Positions 1 to 5,418 of a DNA stretch of 6,287 bases are shown in pieces. Source of the stretch: Deltaproteobacteria bacterium (GTDB taxonomy: Bacteria > Desulfobacterota > Desulfovibrionia > Desulfovibrionales > Desulfovibrionaceae); contig JAJBSY010000327.1 in NCBI GenBank assembly GCA_020861205.1, positions 1 to 6,287 of the forward strand, read 5' to 3'. Numbering within the stretch: position 1 is the stretch's first letter; every line of letters starts with the position of its first letter. The notes under the pieces were generated by a model. It saw nothing but the letters and a program-made list of their open reading frames with translations, was not told where the DNA came from and did not search any database. The translations under genes were made by a program, and so were the position numbers.

Positions 1-329
1 CCTTCCAGCGGGCACTCGTTCCCCCACCAGTCCCACCGTTCCACAATGCCGTCCGCGCTGGCCCAGGCTCTGATCTCGCAGTACCGGGGCCATTGCCTGC
101 CGTTCCAGTCATACTCCAGGCGGCACCCGCGCCAGACGTAAACCCAGCCGTTATCCGCGCGCCTGCGGGAAGCGGCCGGCGTTCCCATATCCCCCATCAA
201 CGCGACCACCTCGCCGCCGACATAACCGTCAAGCTGCTGGGCGCGGCGGGTGTGGGCGGTGGGCAGGCAGCCGCTGAGTACGAAGCAGAAAACGAAGATT
301 CCGAGAGGAAGGTAAAGAAATTTACGCAC
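1..329 (-). CDS. small Trp/Cys-rich outer-membrane lipoprotein, hypothetical (3' end beyond the window)
   Basis: Reading the minus strand from a GTG at 329 gives 109 open codons, running off the left edge. Residues 1-21 form a lipoprotein signal: a basic n-region (MRKF), a hydrophobic stretch, then the lipobox LSGC with Cys21 as the expected lipidation site. Residue 22 is Leu rather than Asp, so outer-membrane sorting is likely. The mature part has eight tryptophans and three more cysteines (69, 84, 106). It is laid out as GWVYVWRGC, then YDW, then RYCEIRAW, a DG turn, and a W-rich end with WWGNEC. This pattern resembles small conserved lipoproteins whose function is not established. The start is supported by an AAGGGGG Shine-Dalgarno sequence at 336-342, six bases upstream. 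The GTG lies inside the last codons of the MscS gene (8-base overlap), so translational coupling is likely. I do not recognise a specific family, and only a few residues may be missing at the C-terminus. Confidence 0.8.
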   Translation of the reverse strand, partial: MRKFLYLPLGIFVFCFVLSGCLPTAHTRRAQQLDGYVGGEVVALMGDMGTPAASRRRADNGWVYVWRGCRLEYDWNGRQWPRYCEIRAWASADGIVERWDWWGNECPLE

Positions 330-1497
330 GTGTATCCCCCTTGATTAACGGGTCGGGGTTGGCGATGTACATGGTGGTCGTGGGGTAGGCGAAGGTGATG
401 TTCTCTTTCGCGAACCGGTCCATTATGCCGAGCATAAGCTCCTGCTGCACGCCCTTGGCTTCGACTAGATCCCTGCCGGGTACGGTGAAATAGACCTCAT
501 AATTCAAGCTCGAATCGCCGAACTGCGTAAAAAACACCCTGTCGATGCTGAGTTTGGCGATGGTTGACGCGACCTCCCGCACTATGTCCGGCACGGCCCG
601 GACCTTGTCGATGGGCGTTTCGTAGGCGATCCCGAACGTGAAATTCATCTGGCGCCGGTACATGAGGCGAAAGTTGGATATGTTCTGCTTGGTTATATCC
701 CCGTTGGGGCAGACCACCACTTCGCCGCTTAACGTCCGTATGCGGGTTGTCTTGAGACCGATGCTCTCCACGGTGCCGGAAACCGACCCTGCGGACACGT
801 AATCGCCGATGGAAAAGGGGCGGTCCAGCAAGATCACGAGATACCCGAAGAAATCCGCCAGAATCGTCTGCCCGGCGAGGCCGACGGCAACGCCGACGAT
901 GCCGAGGCCGGCCAGCAGGCTGGATATCTGGAAGCCCATGTTGTCCAGGATGATGGTGATGCCGATCGTCCAGAACAGCACCCGGATGATGGGCGACAGG
1001 GTTCGTCCCACGATGGTGTCGATGGATTGCTCGTGGCGCCGCAGGTAGGTATCCGTCACGAAACTCGCGAGAGAGGAAAAAAACCGCACGGCCCGGGTGA
1101 TGAACAGGACGAACAGAAGAAACATCAGGACCCGGTGCGGGGTCTGGGAAAAATTCAGGGTGTCCAGGGCGAAATAGAGAGGGAAAATGTACAGGAGGGG
1201 CACGAGGGTGAGGCCAACCTGCTGCGCCATTTCGTTGTCGACCTGGTGCTTGTCGACGGAGGCGAGCCACCGGCAGGCGAGCCGGGCGATAACCCCCTTG
1301 ACCAGCCAGATGAGGGCTATGCCCCCGGCCGCGATCGCAAGGGCGACGATATAGTGGGTGAGGGTGTTGCGGGACAGCTCGTCGCCGATGAAGGCGACCG
1401 TGTCATGGATCGTCCCGATAACGTCCACGTCTCCGAGGTCTCCCGGAACCTTTTCCGTGGCTACATTCGCCGCCGTCCCAGCCGTTTCCGTCGCCAT
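322..1497 (-). CDS. MscS-family small-conductance mechanosensitive ion channel
   Basis: This 391-residue inner-membrane protein should open under membrane tension to release solutes after hypo-osmotic shock. Hydrophobic segments lie at about 46-68, 92-112, 121-142 and 162-186, followed by the MscS pore helix at about 190-222 (LAGLGIVGVAVGLAGQ, then FFGYLVILLDRPFSIGDYV). The beta domain follows, with the PNG signature at 264-266 (VVVCPNGDI) and NISNF. The C-terminal alpha/beta part ends in FAYPTTTMYI, equivalent to the FPYP end of E. coli MscS. Aligned by eye to E. coli MscS, pore leucines 105 and 109 correspond to Val203 and Leu207, Gln112 to Gln210, and the kink glycine 113 to Thr211. The protein is longer than the 286-residue E. 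coli MscS because of extra N-terminal membrane helices, as in YnaI-like members. The ATG has AAGGAG at 1504-1509, six bases upstream. It lies 72 bases downstream of the methyltransferase gene and overlaps the lipoprotein gene. The family is secure; the subfamily is not. Confidence 0.95.
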   Translation of the reverse strand: MATETAGTAANVATEKVPGDLGDVDVIGTIHDTVAFIGDELSRNTLTHYIVALAIAAGGIALIWLVKGVIARLACRWLASVDKHQVDNEMAQQVGLTLVPLLYIFPLYFALDTLNFSQTPHRVLMFLLFVLFITRAVRFFSSLASFVTDTYLRRHEQSIDTIVGRTLSPIIRVLFWTIGITIILDNMGFQISSLLAGLGIVGVAVGLAGQTILADFFGYLVILLDRPFSIGDYVSAGSVSGTVESIGLKTTRIRTLSGEVVVCPNGDITKQNISNFRLMYRRQMNFTFGIAYETPIDKVRAVPDIVREVASTIAKLSIDRVFFTQFGDSSLNYEVYFTVPGRDLVEAKGVQQELMLGIMDRFAKENITFAYPTTTMYIANPDPLIKGDTRA

Positions 1498-1569
1498 TAC
1501 CCGCTCCTTGAGGCCCTATTTCGCACAGGTCCGTCAGGGTACCCCAAAAAACCGGTCTCCACCACCCCG

Positions 1570-2367
1570 TTATTTCACGTTGACCGACCTCGATCGATCC
1601 GGTGACGCGCGCCGGGAAAGCCAAGGACAGAAGGCCAGGGCTTCCCGGGTGAAGCCTTGTCCTTCTTTCGCATACAAAAGCAACGGCGCGGAACAGGGAA
1701 CGTTGCCCGCCGGGGCGGTTTCCGCGTGCGCGGCACGGACCAGGATACGCGACCCAGCGTCTCTTCCCGTCATGACCGGCAGCAGTTCCACAGGGGCCAA
1801 CCCGTGCCGCTCCAGGCAGAGGAGCAGCGCATCCCTCGTTTCCCAGGGGTAGACCAGCGCAAGCGAGCCTTCGGGCGCCAGCGCCCGCTTGGCGGCGGCA
1901 AGAAAGGCCGCCATCGTGGAAGGTTTGGCGAACAACGCCGTCCGGCGGGCCGGTTCGCGGGGAAGCCGCCCCGACCCCGGCGCGCGGTACGGCATGTTGG
2001 CAACCACCAGCGCATACCCGCCGGAGGCGAGGGTTTGCCGCTCCGCCGCGCTATCGAGGTCTTTTTCCGTGGCGGCGAACCTGTCCGCGAGTCCGAGGAG
2101 GACGGCGTTTTCCCTGGCCGCGGCGACCTGCTCGGGCAGACAATCGACGCCCGTCGCCGTCATGCCGGGAAGGGCAAGGAGGCAGGCCAGCCCGACCACG
2201 CCGCAGCCGCAGCCCAGGTCAAGCAGCGAGCTGTTCCCGGACGGGCCGGACCGCGCGGCGTACGATGCCAGGAGCAGCGCGTCCGCGGAAAAACGGAAAC
2301 CGCCGGCAGGTTGAACCAGGCCGCGCGGAAAACGGGCGCGGGCGCGGCAAACGGTGTGGGTACGCAT
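1570..2367 (-). CDS. TrmN6-like tRNA1(Val) adenine-37 N6-methyltransferase
   Basis: The 265-residue product is a class I SAM-dependent methyltransferase of the small-methyltransferase superfamily. By family, it would methylate N6 of adenine 37 in a tRNA anticodon loop. The N-terminal FPRGLVQPAGGFRFSADALL (about 13-32) is typical of TrmN6/YfiC-like proteins. SAM motif I is LLDLGCGCGVVGL at about 48-60, and the SAM-ribose acidic residue is probably in GVDCLPEQ (about 73-80). The catalytic motif IV reads NMPY at 124-127 instead of NPPY. The C-terminal FTREALAFCPWL also fits the family. An in-frame ATG exists 60 bases upstream (2427), but I chose 2367 because AAAGGAGG at 2371-2378 directly precedes it and homologous sequence begins soon after. 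The spacing of three bases is short. The gene heads the minus-strand group with mscS and the lipoprotein gene. Orthology to E. coli trmN6 is plausible but not proven; a general N6-adenine or rRNA methyltransferase is the alternative. Confidence 0.85.
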   Translation of the reverse strand: MRTHTVCRARARFPRGLVQPAGGFRFSADALLLASYAARSGPSGNSSLLDLGCGCGVVGLACLLALPGMTATGVDCLPEQVAAARENAVLLGLADRFAATEKDLDSAAERQTLASGGYALVVANMPYRAPGSGRLPREPARRTALFAKPSTMAAFLAAAKRALAPEGSLALVYPWETRDALLLCLERHGLAPVELLPVMTGRDAGSRILVRAAHAETAPAGNVPCSAPLLLYAKEGQGFTREALAFCPWLSRRASPDRSRSVNVK

Positions 2368-2370
2368 CGG

Positions 2371-2378
2371 CCTCCTTT
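2371..2378 (-). promoter_or_regulatory. ribosome binding site that decides the methyltransferase start
   Basis: The minus strand reads AAAGGAGG, a near-complete match to the 16S rRNA 3' end, only three bases before the ATG at 2367. It makes that ATG a better start than the in-frame ATG at 2427, which lacks a comparable site. The spacing is shorter than the usual 5-9 bases, which may limit initiation. Confidence 0.65.
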
Positions 2379-2511
2379 GTGACCCGGATGCATCGAGAAT
2401 ACGGCAGGGCGCGCGAGGGCGCAACATGCCGGGAAGAACCTGGCTCGCCGCTCGAAAACCGACCGCATCGGGGAATGGCGCACGTTACCTTCAGATAAGC
2501 AAGGCACGTTC

Positions 2512-2554
2512 CGCGCGAAACGAGGTGTATCAAGACGTACACGCACTTCGCGCG
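2512..2554. repeat. interrupted inverted repeat (hairpin) in the divergent intergenic region
   Basis: Outer arms CGCGCGAA (2512-2519) and TTCGCGCG (2547-2554) are perfect 8-base complements. Inside them, GTGTA (2525-2529) and TACAC (2538-2542) form a second perfect 5-base stem, extendable by one G-U pair to leave a six-base loop. The two stems are separated by an internal loop of five and four bases. The structure could form in RNA from either strand, or act as a DNA operator. No T-run follows on either strand, so it does not look like an intrinsic terminator. Confidence 0.6.
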
Positions 2555-2561
2555 AGACGAG
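2512..2561 (+). repeat. 13-base direct repeat pair (one mismatch)
   Basis: CGCGCGAAACGAG at 2512-2524 recurs as CGCGCGAGACGAG at 2549-2561, with 12 of 13 bases identical and starts 37 bases apart. The first copy lies in a near-palindrome, CGTTCCGCGCGAAACG (2507-2522, 7 of 8 pairs). Because CGCGCG is self-complementary, the same bases also build the arms of the hairpin at 2512-2554. Paired sites of this kind are compatible with a dimeric regulator binding twice, but no known operator was recognised. Confidence 0.5.
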
Positions 2562-2611
2562 CCTGGCGAAAGTATCAAACAAATTGAGGCACCGCCCCGT
2601 ATCGATAGTGC

Positions 2612-2641
2612 TTGCCGCGCGGCGTATTTTTTTGCTATTTA
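2612..2641 (+). promoter_or_regulatory. possible sigma-70 promoter for the helicase gene
   Basis: TTGCCG at 2612-2617 and TATTTA at 2636-2641 are separated by 18 bases in the most AT-rich part of the intergenic region. Transcription would begin about 50 bases before the helicase ATG. Both hexamers deviate from consensus, so this is a weak call made on position and composition. Confidence 0.3.
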
Positions 2642-2696
2642 GCCATGCGCGCTGTTGAAAACGCGCTCCTTTTTAACATTCCCCAACGAAGCACCC

Positions 2697-4223
2697 ATGA
2701 ACGATCAAACACCCACCCCCGCCGTGCCGGCCCTTGTTTCCGAACTCGCTCCCCTCACCATGGAGACGTTACCCGCCAAACTGCGCGACGCCGTGTCGCG
2801 CGCCGGGTGGGACAACCTCATGGAAGTGCAGGCCAAGGCCCTGCCCTACCTCCTGGCCGGGCGCGACATCATGGTCCAGTCCCGCACCGGCAGCGGCAAA
2901 ACCGGCGCCTTTCTCCTGCCGGCCCTGGAACGGCTGGACCCTTCCCAGGCGACATGCCAATGCCTGGTGCTGGTCCCCACCCGCGAACTCGCGCTGCAGG
3001 TGGCGCACGAGGCCGAGGTGATCTTCGGCGAAACGGGTATGCGATCCGTCGCCGTCTACGGCGGTGTCGGGTACGGCCGCCAGATGGAAGGCCTCAAGCA
3101 GGGCGCGCATCTCGTGGTGGGAACCCCCGGCCGCGTCCTGGACCACCTCCTCCGACGTACCTTGAACCTCGACGCCTTGCGCATGTTGGTTTTCGACGAG
3201 GCGGACCGTATGCTTTCCATCGGGTTTTATCCGGACATGAAGGCCGTGCAGCGCTATCTTCCCCAAAAGCATATCCCGACCCACTTTTTTTCCGCCACGT
3301 ATCCCCCGCACGTTCTGCGGGTCGCGGGAGAATTCCTGGAAACCGAGGAACTGTTGAGCCTCAGCCGCAAGGAAGTGCATATCGCGTCCATAGAGCACGC
3401 CTTCTATGCCGTCAAACCGATGGAAAAAGACCGCGTGCTCGTCCGGGTGCTGGAAAAGGAGAACCCCGCCGCGGCCATTATATTTTGCAATACCAAGGCC
3501 AACGTGCATTACGTGACGGCCCTGCTCCAGGGCTTCGGCTATAACGCGGACGAACTTTCCGCCGACCTTTCCCAGGCCAAACGTGAAGACGTGCTCGTCC
3601 GCCTCCGCAACGGCGGGGTGCGCTTCCTGGTGGCGACGGACGTGGCGGCACGGGGCATCGATATCCCGGACCTCTCGCACGTCATTTTGTACGAACCGCC
3701 GGAAGACCACGAGTCATACATTCACCGGGCGGGCAGAACCGCCAGGGCCGGGGCGGACGGCATCGTCATATCCCTTGTGGACATCATGCAGAAAATGGAG
3801 CTGGTGCGCATCGCCAAACAATACAACATCACGTTGACCGAGCGGACGACCCCCGACGAGGCGGATCTCTCCGCCCTGGTCGGCGACAGGCTGACCGCGC
3901 TCCTGGAAGCCCGCTTCCGTACGCGCACCAGCCTTGAACGGGAACGCGAGGAACGCTTCCTCCCGCTTGCCCGCACCCTTGCGGAAGATCCGGAAACCTT
4001 GCGGCTCCTGGCCATGCTCCTTGACGACGTGTACCAGGCCAACCGCCACCCCGTGCTGCCCGGGTCCCCTGTGGACAAAGCCGCCAAGCGGCAGACGCCC
4101 GGGCGCGCTTCCGGCGGGGATTCCCCCTCCGAAGGCGGGACGAACAGGCGTAAACGGGGCAGGTCGAGGAAACCCGGCGGCTCGCGGAGCGAAACCGGCA
4201 GGAGCGGCGGCAACGATGCATGA
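2697..4223 (+). CDS. DEAD-box ATP-dependent RNA helicase
   Basis: The 508-residue cytoplasmic protein should unwind short RNA duplexes using ATP, in ribosome assembly, mRNA decay or cold adaptation. The core motifs are in order: Q-motif glutamine near 45, motif I SRTGSGKTG (62-70), Ia PTREL (94-98), Ib TPGR (143-146), II DEAD (167-170), III SAT (199-201), IV IIFCNT (261-266), V TDVAARGID (314-322) and VI HRAGRTARAG (343-352). After the core comes a helical segment (about 380-450), then a Gly/Ser/Arg/Lys-rich tail from about 464. The tail has basic clusters such as NRRKRGRSRK, a likely unspecific RNA-binding extension. No DbpA-type RNA-binding domain is evident, and the protein is shorter than E. 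coli DeaD (629 residues). I chose the ATG at 2697, with a weak GAAG five bases upstream; a TTG at 2655 would add 14 residues but has no ribosome site. The next gene overlaps its stop by 8 bases. RhlE-like or CsdA-like assignment is not safe. Confidence 0.95.
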   Translation: MNDQTPTPAVPALVSELAPLTMETLPAKLRDAVSRAGWDNLMEVQAKALPYLLAGRDIMVQSRTGSGKTGAFLLPALERLDPSQATCQCLVLVPTRELALQVAHEAEVIFGETGMRSVAVYGGVGYGRQMEGLKQGAHLVVGTPGRVLDHLLRRTLNLDALRMLVFDEADRMLSIGFYPDMKAVQRYLPQKHIPTHFFSATYPPHVLRVAGEFLETEELLSLSRKEVHIASIEHAFYAVKPMEKDRVLVRVLEKENPAAAIIFCNTKANVHYVTALLQGFGYNADELSADLSQAKREDVLVRLRNGGVRFLVATDVAARGIDIPDLSHVILYEPPEDHESYIHRAGRTARAGADGIVISLVDIMQKMELVRIAKQYNITLTERTTPDEADLSALVGDRLTALLEARFRTRTSLEREREERFLPLARTLAEDPETLRLLAMLLDDVYQANRHPVLPGSPVDKAAKRQTPGRASGGDSPSEGGTNRRKRGRSRKPGGSRSETGRSGGNDA

Positions 4224-4731
4224 CGTTTCCGTGTCATCCGGGCCCTCCCCGGCATCCCCGCCCTCCGGCGGGCCGTTGCCCATACCCTACACGGCGGAAG
4301 AAGTCGGCAGGACGTTCGCGGATCTCCTCGCCACCTTTGATTTCGCCACGGAACTCCATGAACTGGGCATAGGGAAACTGAACATCGCCAAACGCGCCAA
4401 GGCGAAAAAGCTCCTGACCGCCGTCAGCATCGTCCTGTGGCACGTCGCCCTGGAAAAATCCTTCCCCCACGATGCCGACGCCTTTTTCTCCCATTTCATC
4501 GCCACCTACCCCCGGCTCAAGGGCGAGGGGCGAAGCGCGCGGAAAATGCGCGACCTCGTCGCGCGGTACGACGCGTTGGCAGCCGAAAAAAAAGACGCGG
4601 ACTTCACCGTGATCGCGGATACCCTCGTCAGCGCCCTGCACATCCAGGAAGCGGACAGGCGGCGGCAGCAACTCAAGCTGTCATTGCGCGTCCGCTCCGT
4701 GTACGAGCTTATTTTCGAAAAGCTGATCTGA
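4216..4731 (+). CDS. conserved-looking hypothetical protein coupled to the DEAD-box helicase
   Basis: I do not recognise this 171-residue protein. Residues 1-25 are rich in Ser, Pro and Gly and probably disordered. The rest looks mainly helical and soluble: an acidic helix (YTAEEVGRTFADLLATFDF), a lysine/alanine-rich segment (KLNIAKRAKAKKLLTA), a more hydrophobic helix (VSIVLWHVALEK), and a basic C-terminal half (EGRSARKMRDLVARYDAL, EADRRRQQLKLSLRVRSVYE). There is no signal peptide, membrane segment or catalytic motif that I can identify. The ATG lies inside the last codons of the helicase gene (8-base overlap), with AGGAG ending 11 bases upstream, so translational coupling is likely. The coding sequence has the GC-rich codon use of its neighbours. 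Coupling to an RNA helicase and its basic character make an RNA- or ribosome-linked accessory role possible, but that is inference only. Its stop is one base from the stop of the opposing ktrA-like gene. Confidence 0.8.
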   Translation: MHDVSVSSGPSPASPPSGGPLPIPYTAEEVGRTFADLLATFDFATELHELGIGKLNIAKRAKAKKLLTAVSIVLWHVALEKSFPHDADAFFSHFIATYPRLKGEGRSARKMRDLVARYDALAAEKKDADFTVIADTLVSALHIQEADRRRQQLKLSLRVRSVYELIFEKLI

Positions 4732-4732
4732 C

Positions 4733-5389
4733 TTACGGCGCGAGCGCCGCGACCTCCCGCTGCCTGCCGATGACCAGAAGCTTGTCGCCCTTGGCGAAGG
4801 GCTTCCTGGGATCGGGCACGAAACGATATTCCGCTTCCCCCGCCCCCTGGACGGCGGCTATGAGTATTCCGTGCTTGTCGCGCAGGTTGAGGTCCACAAG
4901 CGTTTTGCCCTCCCAGGCATCCACCGTCAGTTCCTGCACCAGAATCCCGCGCCCTATGGGCAGCAGGTCCAGCATACCGGGGCTGTGCAGCCGGTACGCG
5001 GTCAACGTGGCCACGTCCGCTTCCGGCTGGACCACTTTTTTTACCCCCAGCCGTTGCAGCACTTTCACGTGAGCCGGGCCGAGAGCCTTGACGATGATAT
5101 CCCCGACGCCGAGTTCCTGGACGTTCAAGGTCGCCAGAATCGACGTTTCCATGGATGCCCCCACGGACACAGCCACCGCGTCGAGATCCTGAAAACGCAG
5201 CTGCGTCAAGGCCGACTTATCCGTGGCGTTGGCTTCGTAAACCTGTGACAGGGTCTCCCTCGCGGCCCGCACCTTTTCCGGGTCGACATCCACCCCGATG
5301 ACCTTGTGCCCGAGTTCCGCGAGGGTCGAGCCAAAACGCAGCCCGAACTTGCCAAGCCCGACAATCCCGACTTCCAGTTTCGTATGCAT
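4733..5389 (-). CDS. ktrA: KtrA/TrkA-family potassium uptake regulatory subunit (RCK protein)
   Basis: The 218-residue protein is a cytoplasmic RCK regulator. In this family it forms an octameric ring under the KtrB channel and gates K+ uptake in response to bound nucleotides (ATP/ADP or NAD(H)). The RCK-N domain starts with a Rossmann beta strand and GLGKFG (11-16), with the acidic strand end GVDVDPE (Asp34, Asp36) that contacts ribose. Other family features are YEANATDK (51-58), VSVGASMETSILATL (about 75-88), and HVKVLQRLGVKKVVQPEADV. The RCK-C domain covers about 140-218, including TLVDLNLRDKHGILIAAV and GDKLLVIGR. Its length matches KtrA (about 220) and is half of the two-repeat TrkA of E. 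coli. The ATG at 5389 has a GAGGGAG ribosome site just upstream. It follows the KtrB-like gene by 29 bases on the same strand, so the two are surely co-transcribed. Open reading continues upstream of the ATG but only as an out-of-frame reading of the KtrB gene. Confidence 0.93.
   Translation of the reverse strand: MHTKLEVGIVGLGKFGLRFGSTLAELGHKVIGVDVDPEKVRAARETLSQVYEANATDKSALTQLRFQDLDAVAVSVGASMETSILATLNVQELGVGDIIVKALGPAHVKVLQRLGVKKVVQPEADVATLTAYRLHSPGMLDLLPIGRGILVQELTVDAWEGKTLVDLNLRDKHGILIAAVQGAGEAEYRFVPDPRKPFAKGDKLLVIGRQREVAALAP
4736..4749. repeat. short GC hairpin at the convergent gene junction
   Basis: CGGCG and CGCCG form a perfect 5-base stem around a CGAG tetraloop, immediately beyond the stop of the plus-strand hypothetical gene and inside the last codons of ktrA. 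No T-run follows on either strand, so at most it is a weak 3'-end stabilising hairpin rather than a standard terminator. Confidence 0.3.
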
Positions 5390-5418
5390 GACTCCCTCTT
5401 TTGCCGGCCGATTGCAGG

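Larger units (their letters stand above)
2368..2696. other. divergent intergenic region without a credible gene
   Basis: These 329 bases separate the minus-strand methyltransferase start from the plus-strand helicase start, so promoters for both directions should lie here. Several short open frames cross it on both strands, but none has a Shine-Dalgarno site or recognisable protein features, and most run in from the coding sequence of the methyltransferase. What can be seen is an interrupted hairpin with direct repeats at 2505-2561, a possible promoter at 2612-2641, and a short hairpin followed by a T-run at 2647-2675. I could not pick a convincing promoter for the minus-strand genes. Confidence 0.6.

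Noticed and set aside
93..344. 83-codon plus-strand open frame at the left end
   Set aside because: It is antisense to the lipoprotein gene, which has a lipobox, ribosome site and sensible composition; the plus frame shows no domain or ribosome site.
1537..1569. Possible terminator between the methyltransferase and mscS (T6 run on the minus strand after ACCGG)
   Set aside because: The stem before the T-run is at most three or four pairs and the GGGTACCC palindrome lies after it, so an intrinsic terminator is not convincing; the genes are more likely co-transcribed.
1027..1605. 192-codon plus-strand open frame
   Set aside because: Antisense shadow of the MscS gene and its leader; low-complexity, charged composition typical of the reverse of a GC-rich membrane gene.
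2160..2582. Minus-strand open frames spanning the methyltransferase start and the intergenic region
   Set aside because: They overlap the methyltransferase in other frames, are Arg/Pro/Ala-rich, lack ribosome sites, and the intergenic part shows hairpin structure rather than coding signals.
2354..2587. 77-codon plus-strand open frame across the intergenic region
   Set aside because: Starts inside the opposing methyltransferase gene, has no ribosome site, and its Arg-rich sequence matches no family I know. Kept only as a faint possibility.
2612..3544. 310-codon plus-strand open frame
   Set aside because: Runs in another frame through the DEAD-box helicase, whose frame holds every helicase motif; the alternative is Arg/Pro/Gly-rich noise.
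2769..3710. 313-codon minus-strand open frame opposite the helicase
   Set aside because: His/Gly/Val-rich antisense shadow common in GC-rich genes; no domain, no upstream ribosome site.
4706..4724. AGCTT...AAGCT inverted repeat with a TTTTCGAAAA core near the end of the hypothetical gene
   Set aside because: Only five outer pairs, AT-rich, and inside coding sequence; not enough for a terminator or operator call.
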